Assembly (NCBI GenBank): GCA_964646515.1
Contig: CAZYES010000004.1
Coordinates: 1-44,916 of the forward strand
Length of the DNA: 44,916 nucleotides
Source: C7867-002 sp964646515
GTDB taxonomy: Bacteria > Patescibacteriota > Minisyncoccia > Phycocordibacterales > PALSA-1337
Direction of reading: 5' to 3'
Shown in pieces: positions 16,245 through 23,922 of the stretch (positions are counted from its first letter, which is position 1; every line of letters starts with the position of its first letter). The position numbers were made by a program, and so were the translations under genes. The notes beneath the pieces are model-generated. The model was not told where the DNA came from and ran no database searches. It saw only the letters and a program-made list of their open reading frames with translations.

Positions 16245-17630
16245 GTGGACACTGCATCACCATATTTCAAAACTAGAGACCTCAAAATTCCGCCACACAA
16301 CTTGGAGGCAGAAAAAGCGCTACTGGGATCAATCATGATCCGTGGCGAAGCAATGCATGATGTCTCCGATCTAGTTAACGAACAATCCTTTTACTCCAAC
16401 CAACACAAAATCATCTGGTCAACCTTGTTCGAACTACATAACAAGGCCTCTCCAATCGACGTATTATCTGTCTCAGCCAGATTGAAAGAAAAGAATCAAC
16501 TAGAGCAGGCTGGTGGCATGAGTTTTCTCACAGAACTGATCAATGTAGTTCCCTCCTCTACCAACGCCAATCATTATGCGGAGATCGTAGAAAAAAAACA
16601 CGTTATGCGTGAACTACTGCGCGCCGCAGAAAACATCACTGGTCTTGGTTATGACGAAGAAGCAGATTTGCATGATATCCTAGAAAAATCAGAAAAGGCT
16701 CTATACGCTGTCACCAACAAGACCGGCTCTAGCAAATTTATTGCCCTCAAAGATACTCTGCATGAGGCTTGGGAACGTCTGGATCATTTGCACAAAACCA
16801 AAGGAGAACTCCGTGGCGTACACACCGGTTTTTCTGATCTAGATAATAAATTATCAGGCTTACAAAAATCCGATCTGATCATCTTGGCAGCACGACCATC
16901 TATGGGAAAAACCTCATTGGCATTAGATATTGCCAGAAAAGCTTCGGTCAATCACAAAATACCCGTAGCAATCTTCTCTCTAGAAATGAGCTCCCAACAA
17001 CTAGTAGATCGTATGCTAGCCGCTGAGTCACAGGTCGATTCTTGGAAAATACGTACTGGACACAATCTCTCCGTAACTGAAGATTTCAAGGCTATAGGCG
17101 AAGCTATCGGCAGACTTTCTGAAGCGCCGATTTTCATCGATGACACACCCGGAAATAATATTCTGAAGATGCGCGCTGTATCTAGGCGCCTGAAAAATGA
17201 AAAAGGTCTTGGTCTTATCGTCGTTGATTACCTCCAGCTCATGCTACCCACGCAAACCAAGTACAACGACAATCTCGTCCAGCAAGTAACAGAAATATCT
17301 CGTTCATTGAAAAACCTCGCCCGCGAATTGGAGGTGCCTGTTCTAGCTCTTTCCCAACTATCGCGCGCTGTCGAGCAACGTGGTGGCAAACCACGTCTCT
17401 CTGATCTGCGCGATTCAGGATCTATCGAACAGGATGCTGACGTAGTCATGTTCATTCATCGTGAGCCAGACCAAGATCTCGGAGGCAAAAAAGAAGAAGC
17501 CGAGATCCTCATCGAGAAGCATCGAAATGGCCCTACCGGCATAGTCAAACTATTCTTCGACAGCAAGAAAACTACTTTCTTGAGCATGGACAAGGCCGAT
17601 TTTGGAGGATTTGAAAAAATAGAAAAGTAA
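16245..17630 (+). CDS. dnaB: Replicative DNA helicase DnaB
   Basis: The ring helicase that unwinds DNA at the replication fork. The 461-residue protein has the N-terminal helical domain starting at PPHNLEAEKALLGSI, the linker, and the RecA-like domain with Walker A in RPSMGKTS (G221-K222-T223), Walker B in LIVVDYLQLM and the DnaB motif LRDSGSIEQDADVVMFIHR. Length is usual. The start codon is GTG at 16245; no Shine-Dalgarno sequence is seen. It is followed 21 bases later by recR on the same strand. Confidence 0.96.
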   Translation: MDTASPYFKTRDLKIPPHNLEAEKALLGSIMIRGEAMHDVSDLVNEQSFYSNQHKIIWSTLFELHNKASPIDVLSVSARLKEKNQLEQAGGMSFLTELINVVPSSTNANHYAEIVEKKHVMRELLRAAENITGLGYDEEADLHDILEKSEKALYAVTNKTGSSKFIALKDTLHEAWERLDHLHKTKGELRGVHTGFSDLDNKLSGLQKSDLIILAARPSMGKTSLALDIARKASVNHKIPVAIFSLEMSSQQLVDRMLAAESQVDSWKIRTGHNLSVTEDFKAIGEAIGRLSEAPIFIDDTPGNNILKMRAVSRRLKNEKGLGLIVVDYLQLMLPTQTKYNDNLVQQVTEISRSLKNLARELEVPVLALSQLSRAVEQRGGKPRLSDLRDSGSIEQDADVVMFIHREPDQDLGGKKEEAEILIEKHRNGPTGIVKLFFDSKKTTFLSMDKADFGGFEKIEK

Positions 17631-17651
17631 TACAAATACACAAGTACCGCC

Positions 17652-18269
17652 ATGGATTCACTACATCGCCTAGAAGAAATATTCTCTCATTTCCCCGGTA
17701 TCGGCCCACGACAAGCGCGCCGTTTTGTTTATCATCTGTTGAACAAATCATCGGCATCGGTAAAAGAATTCGTACAATTGGTTGAAGAAATCAAAAAATC
17801 AACTTTTGAATGCGAGCAATGCCATCAGTTTTTTATAGCTGATAATCGTCCTGCGGATCAAACGCTTTGTTCGATCTGCAGAGATAAAACACGCGACCAA
17901 AAGGTGTTGATGATAGTCGCACGTGATTCTGATTTTGAATCAATAGAAAAAAGTGGCATGTATGAGGGTTTATATTTCATTCTTGGCGGTACTGTACCTA
18001 TTCTCGACAAAGAACCAGAAAAACGTATTCGTTTGAAAAAACTCCTAGAGTATATTTCTGATTGTGATAAATTGAAAGAAATAATCCTATCAATGAATAC
18101 CACGCCCGACGGCGAACACACCACAAGTATCGTCAAAGAAGCTATCGGAAAAGTCATCGACAAAAAACTCATAAAAGTAAGCGTCCTAGGAAGAGGACTC
18201 TCGACTGGCGCAGAACTGGAATATGTTGACAAAGAGACAATCAAAAATGCCTTAGAAAATAGGCATTAA
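17652..18269 (+). CDS. recR: Recombination protein RecR
   Basis: RecR works with RecO and RecF to load RecA at single-strand gaps. The 205-residue protein has the helix-hairpin-helix segment FPGIGPRQARRFVYHLL, a four-cysteine zinc finger (CEQC at about 56-59 and CSIC at about 76-79), and a Toprim domain with VLMIVARDSDFESIEKSGMY and the TTPDGEHTT segment. All core features are present. It lies just downstream of dnaB and converges with rplU; a small hairpin AGACT-GTAT-AGTCT followed by TTTT (18293-18309) may end its transcript. Confidence 0.95.
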   Translation: MDSLHRLEEIFSHFPGIGPRQARRFVYHLLNKSSASVKEFVQLVEEIKKSTFECEQCHQFFIADNRPADQTLCSICRDKTRDQKVLMIVARDSDFESIEKSGMYEGLYFILGGTVPILDKEPEKRIRLKKLLEYISDCDKLKEIILSMNTTPDGEHTTSIVKEAIGKVIDKKLIKVSVLGRGLSTGAELEYVDKETIKNALENRH

Positions 18270-18311
18270 AAACATCAGTTATATCTCCCTATAGACTGTA
18301 TAGTCTTTTGA

Positions 18312-18629
18312 TTATTTCAAACTATCGATCCTGACCTTGAAGAATGGCTGTCTATGGCCGTTTTTCTTGAAATACCTACTTTTTTGTTTGTAGTGAACAA
18401 CGGTGACCTTCTTTGATCGACCGATCTCGACAATCGTACCCCTGACAACAGCTTTGGCTATATAAGGAGTGCCAATGGTAGTATCTTTGCCATCATCTAC
18501 AAGTAAAACTTTATCAAAAACAACAGAATCGCCCTTTTTGTAGGTACCAGAGATCTTTTCAATAGTAATAATCTCGTCTTTTGAGACAGTATATTGCTTG
18601 CCGCCAGTTGCAATTACAGCAAATTCCAT
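18312..18629 (-). CDS. rplU: 50S ribosomal protein L21
   Basis: A 105-residue L21 protein: MEFAVIATGGKQYTVSKDE at the start, internal VVRGTIVEIGRSKKVTVVHY and KKNGHRQPFFKVRI at the end. It binds 23S rRNA in the large subunit. The frame opens 6 codons earlier at 18647, but the ATG at 18629 matches the family start and lies 9 bases after a TATAAT. Unusually, rpmA (L27), which normally follows rplU, is not downstream. Confidence 0.95.
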   Translation of the reverse strand: MEFAVIATGGKQYTVSKDEIITIEKISGTYKKGDSVVFDKVLLVDDGKDTTIGTPYIAKAVVRGTIVEIGRSKKVTVVHYKQKSRYFKKNGHRQPFFKVRIDSLK

Positions 18630-18638
18630 AGTGGAAGC

Positions 18639-18646
18639 ATTATACA
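18639..18646 (-). promoter_or_regulatory. rplU -10 box with near-leaderless spacing
   Basis: TG followed directly by TATAAT on the minus strand, ending 9 bases before the ATG at 18629. A start 7 bases downstream would leave a leader of only about 2 bases. Confidence 0.5.
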
Positions 18647-18658
18647 CTAAATATGAAA

Positions 18659-19750
18659 TTATGCAATTTCCTCTGGCTTTTCCACTTCCTTGGCTCGGAG
18701 GCTGGGAGTCTCACCCGTAATACGGAGCACATCTTTGTCAATCTTCTTCAGTTCCCTGCCAGAATTATTATAATGACTGACCACCGTAGAGAGTGAGCTT
18801 CCTAGTTTGACATGATACTCATCGTATCTTCTGAGATGAACGCCGAGTTCGTTGACCCGCTTTACAATATCTTTGGCTGTCTCCTCGATCTGTAGTGCTT
18901 TGAGACCCTGAAGAACCGTCTGCAGATAAGCCAAAAAAGAGGTCGGCGAGACGATAATCACTTTATACTTGCTGGCGGCGCGTTGAATCAAGTTATCGTT
19001 TTCTCCAGCGACAGCGCCAATCTTGTTGACTAAAAGATCGTAATATATGGCTTCATGCGGAATAAACATAAAAGCAAAGTCCATGGTCTTTTCGTTCGGG
19101 CGAATATATTTGGAAGTCTCCTGGATACGCAACTTGAGATCATTAACAAAAGCCTTTTCTAGTTTATCGTGCTCTACAGGATTTTTCTCTGTGGCTAATT
19201 TATTATAATTTTCCAACGAAAACTTTGAATCAACAGGGATGATCTTGTCTTTTACAAAGACAACCGCATCGACGATTTCCCCGCCCTTGAAAACATATTG
19301 CATCTGATACTGACTAGGCGCCAAAACATTCTTGAGTAAAGTCTCTAAATAATATTCACCGAGAATACCGCGGTGCTTTGGGTTTTTCAGAATGTCCTGA
19401 AGATTTTGCAACTGATCGGCAAAAGAAACCACCTGTTTATTGGTTTCATCTAGTTTGGTAAGCCCTTGAGTGACTTCACGAATAAGCTTTGCTGATTCAG
19501 ACAACTGGGAACGCATAGACTCCTGGACACTCCTGGATGATTCATACATCTTGGTATCGACGGTTTTGGTAAGGTCGCTAACTTTACGATCTACAGTTCT
19601 GGACAATTCATTGACTTGTTCTAGGATAAGCCCGAGACTTTCACCGCCCTCTTTACCGGTCGAGATAGCGTGACGGCGAACATAAAAGATGACCAAGACG
19701 ATATTGGACAAGATGGCAACAATGATAAGGATAATAAAAACCGTATTCAT
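18659..19750 (-). CDS. rmuC: RmuC family protein
   Basis: A 363-residue protein with an N-terminal membrane helix (about residues 3-24), a long coiled coil (about 40-125) and the RmuC nuclease-like domain with HRGILGEYYLETLL, PVDSKFSLENYNKL and a long C-terminal helix. RmuC limits recombination at inverted repeats in E. coli; the catalytic role is inferred from a PD-(D/E)XK-like fold. It lies divergent from yqeY with only 72 bases between the start codons, and is followed by rplU 29 bases later, which has its own promoter. Confidence 0.88.
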   Translation of the reverse strand: MNTVFIILIIVAILSNIVLVIFYVRRHAISTGKEGGESLGLILEQVNELSRTVDRKVSDLTKTVDTKMYESSRSVQESMRSQLSESAKLIREVTQGLTKLDETNKQVVSFADQLQNLQDILKNPKHRGILGEYYLETLLKNVLAPSQYQMQYVFKGGEIVDAVVFVKDKIIPVDSKFSLENYNKLATEKNPVEHDKLEKAFVNDLKLRIQETSKYIRPNEKTMDFAFMFIPHEAIYYDLLVNKIGAVAGENDNLIQRAASKYKVIIVSPTSFLAYLQTVLQGLKALQIEETAKDIVKRVNELGVHLRRYDEYHVKLGSSLSTVVSHYNNSGRELKKIDKDVLRITGETPSLRAKEVEKPEEIA

Positions 19751-19756
19751 ATGTAT

Positions 19757-19764
19757 AGTCTACA
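19757..19764 (-). promoter_or_regulatory. rmuC -10 box, leaderless spacing
   Basis: TG followed directly by TAGACT on the minus strand ends 6 bases before the rmuC ATG at 19750. Confidence 0.4.
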
Positions 19765-19788
19765 TTGTAAAGTATAAAGCGCAAAACT

Positions 19789-19816
19789 TTGCATCTCGTA
19801 TCTTATGTTGTAAGAT
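19789..19816 (+). promoter_or_regulatory. yqeY promoter, leaderless spacing
   Basis: TTGCAT at 19789-19794, a 16-base spacer and TAAGAT at 19811-19816, which ends 6 bases before the ATG at 19823. Confidence 0.55.
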
Positions 19817-19822
19817 ATCTTC

Positions 19823-20308
19823 ATGACTATTCATGAAGATATCAAAAATAAAATAAAAGAGGCCATGCGCGCCAGAGACACTATTCGCCTCGACACCTTG
19901 AGAGGTTTGGATGCCCTTTTCTTGAATGAAATGCTCACCCAAACACCAGCAACTGACGCAGATGAAACGGGTAAAAACAAATTTCTGCCAGATAACAAAG
20001 TCTTGGCACTGATAAAAAAGAGCGCTAAGCAAAGGGTAGATTCTATAGAGCAATTCGAAAAAGGCGGACGAATGGATTTGGCTCAAAAAGAGAAAGACGA
20101 GCTGGCGATACTGCAATCATTTTTACCTGTCATGATGACCCAAGAAGAAATAGAGATCGTAGTCAAAAGAAATATCGAGGCTCTGAAAACTTCTGCCGGT
20201 TTCAATCCAAAAGCAACTGGCAAAATTACAGGGTTGATAATGAAGGAATTGGCCGGCAAGGCTGATGGCAACGATGTCAAAACTGTAGTGGAAAAGATCC
20301 TTAAATAA
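19823..20308 (+). CDS. YqeY / GatB-like helical domain protein
   Basis: A 161-residue protein of the YqeY family, which matches the C-terminal helical domain of the amidotransferase subunit GatB. Typical segments: IHEDIKNKIKEAMRARD at the start, DLAQKEKDELAILQSFLP in the middle and ITGLIMKELAGKADGNDVK near the end. Free YqeY proteins are thought to bind tRNA, but the role is not proven. The presence of an archaeal-type AspRS at 27160, possibly non-discriminating, makes GatCAB-type metabolism relevant, though no gatA, gatB or gatC is in the window. Confidence 0.88.
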   Translation: MTIHEDIKNKIKEAMRARDTIRLDTLRGLDALFLNEMLTQTPATDADETGKNKFLPDNKVLALIKKSAKQRVDSIEQFEKGGRMDLAQKEKDELAILQSFLPVMMTQEEIEIVVKRNIEALKTSAGFNPKATGKITGLIMKELAGKADGNDVKTVVEKILK

Positions 20309-20353
20309 AACTGCAAAACTTCGGTACTCAACATCGTTGCATTAATTGACTGA

Positions 20354-20383
20354 CTGACAATGTCATCACAAAGATGTTATAGT
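20354..20383 (+). promoter_or_regulatory. Promoter of the two-gene unknown operon
   Basis: CTGACA at 20354-20359, an 18-base spacer and TATAGT at 20378-20383 preceded by TGT, so both boxes and the extended -10 are present. Unlike many genes here there is a leader of about 40 bases, and it carries GAAAGG 9 bases before the ATG at 20429, a real Shine-Dalgarno-like sequence. Confidence 0.6.
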
Positions 20384-20428
20384 TATATGAGATAAAAAAG
20401 AACAATAGTAAAAGAAAGGTTTTAGGTG

Positions 20429-20662
20429 ATGAAAAAGATGATACAAATGGAGTTTGGCGATCAGCCAGTGAGTATCAGCGAAGGACGACAAAAATTCGCT
20501 CTGATACGAGCATATCTAGACAATATCATTGACTACAATCTGACAATTAGATTGATGAAAACCAATCTGGCAACTTTCATAATATGTGAAGAAACCACTA
20601 CTGATTGTTGCCAAACAACAAATTGTGGGCAAAAGATCGTTGGCGTCTATGCAAAAAACTAA
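20429..20662 (+). CDS. Unknown 77-residue protein with a C-terminal cysteine group
   Basis: I do not recognise the family. The protein starts MKKMIQMEFGDQPVSISEGR, has a helical middle and ends with five cysteines in a short stretch (IICEETTTDCCQTTNCGQK), which could bind a metal. There is no membrane segment. The ATG at 20429 is favoured over the GTG at 20426 because of GAAAGG 9 bases upstream. It has its own promoter and is followed 29 bases later by another unknown gene on the same strand, ending at a strong terminator, so the two form a small operon. Confidence 0.6.
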   Translation: MKKMIQMEFGDQPVSISEGRQKFALIRAYLDNIIDYNLTIRLMKTNLATFIICEETTTDCCQTTNCGQKIVGVYAKN

Positions 20663-20691
20663 TAACCACTCTGAGCCTAATCTGTGTAGAT

Positions 20692-21219
20692 ATGAAAATT
20701 CCAAAAGGTATCCCCGAATTTGAGCTCGCATCGGGAAATGTGACTCAGGGGGAATTCTGGGAATTCGAAAAAGATCCAACCTGTGTTGGACTATATGGAC
20801 AAAATACGCCACCACTATCTTATGTAGAACGCCTTTTACTACAAATAGAACGCGCACAAAATCGAAGATCATCCGCGAAAGCTCAGGTAGAGTGTGACGC
20901 GCAGATCTTTGACGATACAACCACTCAAGAAAAACTGTTAGAAAAAAGGGGTGTGAAGAAAAAACGCCGTAACCGTAAAAGTTTTTGGGCAAAGCAAATG
21001 GCGATTTTCAACCCATTTAGCTTCAAAAACAAAGAGACGGGGGAACCATATTATCAGTGGCAAGATCAAGAGTCTCCGATAGACCCAGACTCTGTAGATC
21101 ATTTCATCGAATCCATGAAACTGTTGGCAAAACTTCTGCCGACAATGTCATTGGAAGAACGTCTCCAGTCGGACCACAACTTTGCCAGAGAATTTCTAAA
21201 CGGCGAATGGGATCAGTGA
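20692..21219 (+). CDS. Unknown 175-residue protein with a basic central segment
   Basis: I do not recognise the family. The frame is open from 20605, but the ATG at 20692 avoids overlap with the upstream gene. The protein has an acidic start (MKIPKGIPEFELASG), a basic stretch EKRGVKKKRRNRK at about residues 83-95 that could contact nucleic acid, and an acidic C-terminal part with DSVDHFIESMKLLAKLLPTM. No catalytic motif or membrane segment is seen. Second gene of a two-gene operon that ends at the terminator 21244-21268. Confidence 0.65.
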   Translation: MKIPKGIPEFELASGNVTQGEFWEFEKDPTCVGLYGQNTPPLSYVERLLLQIERAQNRRSSAKAQVECDAQIFDDTTTQEKLLEKRGVKKKRRNRKSFWAKQMAIFNPFSFKNKETGEPYYQWQDQESPIDPDSVDHFIESMKLLAKLLPTMSLEERLQSDHNFAREFLNGEWDQ

Positions 21220-21243
21220 GATAGTTATAGACCCAGTGCCAAT

Positions 21244-21268
21244 AACCCGAACAATAAGTTCGGGTTTT
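21244..21268 (+). terminator. Intrinsic terminator of the unknown operon
   Basis: Perfect 9-base stem AACCCGAAC / GTTCGGGTT with a 5-base loop (21253-21257), then TTTT including the stem end. It lies 24 bases after the stop codon of the 175-residue gene. Confidence 0.85.
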
Positions 21269-21280
21269 ATAATAGATATA

Positions 21281-21289
21281 TGTTATAAT
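21281..21289 (+). promoter_or_regulatory. Extended -10 promoter upstream of the histidine kinase gene
   Basis: TGTTATAAT, a full consensus extended -10, directly after the terminator. Transcription would start near 21296, which leaves a leader of about 78 bases before the GTG start at 21374; no clear structure was identified in it. Confidence 0.5.
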
Positions 21290-21373
21290 AACGTTGTAAC
21301 ATATTTTACCGCACCACAAATAATATAACTGACATAATATATTATTTGCAGACTTATTTAAACAATCAGTCCT

Positions 21374-23200
21374 GTGGAAATATCTGCCTATTCTATCACC
21401 ATATGGATAACTGCGATCTTGATAAGTGGCCTGGCTTTGGTTATTTATTTTGGAAGTAACAGATTATCATCTAGAGCTTTTATCATAAGTATATTATGGA
21501 TCATATCATGGACAATGGGTACTATCTTTTCAATCTCCGCGCCAGACGTCAATCTAGCAACAATCTATAACAAGATCAGCTACGTCTTCAGTAGCGCAAT
21601 AGCAACATCATTGTTCTATTTCTTCCTTACCTATCCGGAGAACATCAAACCAAAGAGATGGTTAACATCATCCCTAATAATTGCCCAGTTGAGCTTTTCT
21701 TATTTCATACTATTTACAAACACAATCATTGGAACAGCATTCAAATTACAACCACCAGCCGGTTGGGGTTGGCATTTTGGGACATTTTCTTTCGTATATA
21801 TTCTATTTTTCGCCACCTTCTTTTTATCTGGGGTCTTCATTATGTATAAAAAATACAAGAGATCACTCGAAACAAATGTAAAAAAGAATATTTCGATGAT
21901 GATAGTAGCCATAACGATAGGAGTAGTGCCACCATTCTTTATGTGTGACCTCTTGCCTCGCATTGGATACTTCGACCTGAACTGGCTTGGTCCTGTAAGT
22001 GGCTGTCTCTGGGTCTTCATCATCGTCTACTCGATCATCCGCTATCGTCAGATGAACATCCGGGCCATCATAGCGGAAGTACTGGCAATCGCAATGGCAA
22101 TCATTTTTTTCATAAATATTTTCGTCAACATTCCTTGGGGAATTTGGGACAACGTGATTGGGTTCATAGCGTTTACAACACTCCTTGTATTCCTCTTGCA
22201 AAATATTATGCGCGAAGACAGACAAAAAGAACTACTGCATGACTTGAACAATAGTCTCGAACAAAAAGTATCAGAACAAACAAGAGAAATTCGCAAGTCT
22301 TATAATCTCGAAAAAATGGCGCGGAGAGAATTGGAAAAATTGAACGAGATGAAGGACCAATTCATCATGATCACACAACACCACTTGAGATCACCCGTCA
22401 TGTCAATAAAATCTGACCTAGAAACAATATCAAAATCGATTACAAGTAAACATTCCTACGAAAACCCAAATATCCTTGGGGCAAATATGATCTATGACAA
22501 AACAGACATGAAATATGCGAGGATACCCAAGGAAACCGAAAATTACGATAGCCTCGAGACATTTCGACAAGTAAAAAGAAACCGTAATGCAAAGGTCGTC
22601 AGTTCAGGACTCGAACAATCATTAACAAATGCGGAAAAATCAATCGGTCGCTTGGGGAAAATCGTCGATGATTTTCTTGACATAACCACACTCAAACCAG
22701 GTAGCCAGATATTAAATATAAACCGATGTAATATAGGAGCAATAATTGAAGACGTGATCCAAGAACTATGGTTTCACATAGAGAAAATGGATTTGACGTT
22801 GAATGGTCTCAAGGATATGAATCTTTCGGGTGATACGGAGAATTGGCCAGACCTGATGGTCGATGGCGCCAAAATGCGCGAGGCAATAATTATTATTATT
22901 GAAAACGCCGTAAAATATAATACATTCGGTGGTTCGATCACTATTCGAGGCAACATGACCGACAATATGTTTGAGATAGCTATCAGCAATACTGGCATAG
23001 GTATCGGCAAAGAAGATAGAGAGAAAATCTTCAATAAAAACTTCTTTCGTAGCGAAGATGCCCGAAGACAAAATCCTATTGGCATGGGTATCGGCTTATC
23101 CGTGGCTAGAGCGATAATCAGGGCCCATGGAGGCGACATTTCTCTAGAGTCAGAAGGAAAAGGTAAAGGAGCGATAGTGAAATTGAGACTAGGAAACTAG
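21374..23200 (+). CDS. Orphan sensor histidine kinase with 7TM-type N-terminal region
   Basis: A 608-residue protein. The first 280 or so residues contain several hydrophobic helices, resembling the 7TM sensor region of some histidine kinases. A coiled coil follows (about 285-325), then the phosphoacceptor helix with ITQHHLRSP (H336), and a C-terminal ATPase with N box IIENAVKYN, G1 SNTGIGIG and G2 GMGIGLSVARAI. Between the two DHp helices there is an insertion of about 40 to 50 polar residues (about 358-407) that most kinases lack. No response regulator gene is adjacent, so the partner is unknown. Start codon is GTG. It converges with plsC, 7 bases apart. Confidence 0.88.
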   Translation: MEISAYSITIWITAILISGLALVIYFGSNRLSSRAFIISILWIISWTMGTIFSISAPDVNLATIYNKISYVFSSAIATSLFYFFLTYPENIKPKRWLTSSLIIAQLSFSYFILFTNTIIGTAFKLQPPAGWGWHFGTFSFVYILFFATFFLSGVFIMYKKYKRSLETNVKKNISMMIVAITIGVVPPFFMCDLLPRIGYFDLNWLGPVSGCLWVFIIVYSIIRYRQMNIRAIIAEVLAIAMAIIFFINIFVNIPWGIWDNVIGFIAFTTLLVFLLQNIMREDRQKELLHDLNNSLEQKVSEQTREIRKSYNLEKMARRELEKLNEMKDQFIMITQHHLRSPVMSIKSDLETISKSITSKHSYENPNILGANMIYDKTDMKYARIPKETENYDSLETFRQVKRNRNAKVVSSGLEQSLTNAEKSIGRLGKIVDDFLDITTLKPGSQILNINRCNIGAIIEDVIQELWFHIEKMDLTLNGLKDMNLSGDTENWPDLMVDGAKMREAIIIIIENAVKYNTFGGSITIRGNMTDNMFEIAISNTGIGIGKEDREKIFNKNFFRSEDARRQNPIGMGIGLSVARAIIRAHGGDISLESEGKGKGAIVKLRLGN

Positions 23201-23207
23201 CACGGGA

Positions 23208-23882
23208 TCATTTACCCATCTCTATTATTTTCGTCATGACAAAGTCTCCATAATTCTTGAAATCTTGGGGCGATAACATAGATTGCTCTTTGTCGATAGT
23301 ATACAAAGGTTGGCCAAATGAAACACGGATATTTCTCCTACGCAAAAGAAAGTCAGAAAACGACATACGAAAAGCGCCATCTAGACGGACTGGAATAATG
23401 GGCACTTTGGTAACATGCGCCAAATATGCCACACCGCCCTTTGCTGGTTGAATATGGCCGTCACGAGTAATATGTCCCTCTGGAAAGACACAAATACTAC
23501 CACCAGCCCTGACAATACTTATATGATGTTTCAAAGATTTCTCGTAATTTCTTAAACCAGCAAAAACCGGATAAGCGCCCCAGGCCTTGAAAAAAGTACC
23601 ACCATAAAGATGGCGTCGCCAACCAGAACGAACGTAGAATTCTTCTTCGCGAGAAGTATAGAAAATAGGCGAAAAATGTGACCAAAAAGGCAGACTGGCG
23701 GGAATAAGTATCGGGTCTAATTCGCTGGTATGATTACAGGCAAAGATAGCGTTTCCTCTCAGTGCCTTTATATTATCTAAACCATCGATATCCAATCGAA
23801 CAAAAAACAACAAGATAAGGCGTGTAGGCACCCAGATGAGCTTTTGGAGAATAAGCGGGGATATGGAATACCAGTTAACCAT
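23208..23882 (-). CDS. plsC: 1-acyl-sn-glycerol-3-phosphate acyltransferase family protein (PlsC)
   Basis: A 224-residue membrane-associated acyltransferase. It has the catalytic NHTSELD (HX4D motif), the FYTSREEEF segment, FPEGHIT (glycerol-phosphate binding motif) and VPIIPVRLDG. The expected reaction is acyl transfer to lysophosphatidic acid. The frame continues upstream into valS to a TTG at 23948, but ATG 23882 is preferred: a TGCTACTAT box ends 7 bases before it, as in many other genes here. With this start it begins 40 bases after the valS stop codon on the same strand. Confidence 0.88.
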   Translation of the reverse strand: MVNWYSISPLILQKLIWVPTRLILLFFVRLDIDGLDNIKALRGNAIFACNHTSELDPILIPASLPFWSHFSPIFYTSREEEFYVRSGWRRHLYGGTFFKAWGAYPVFAGLRNYEKSLKHHISIVRAGGSICVFPEGHITRDGHIQPAKGGVAYLAHVTKVPIIPVRLDGAFRMSFSDFLLRRRNIRVSFGQPLYTIDKEQSMLSPQDFKNYGDFVMTKIIEMGK

Positions 23883-23889
23883 GGTGTTG

Positions 23890-23898
23890 ATAGTAGCA
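23890..23898 (-). promoter_or_regulatory. Extended -10 promoter that fixes the plsC start
   Basis: TGCTACTAT on the minus strand ends 7 bases before ATG 23882. The position supports this start over the longer frame that overlaps valS. Confidence 0.5.
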
Positions 23899-23922
23899 CA
23901 AAGGCTGTCTTTGGGGACAACA

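Noticed and set aside
18293..18309. Strong terminator after recR
   Set aside because: The stem is only 5 bases, so it is noted under recR as a weak candidate and not listed separately.
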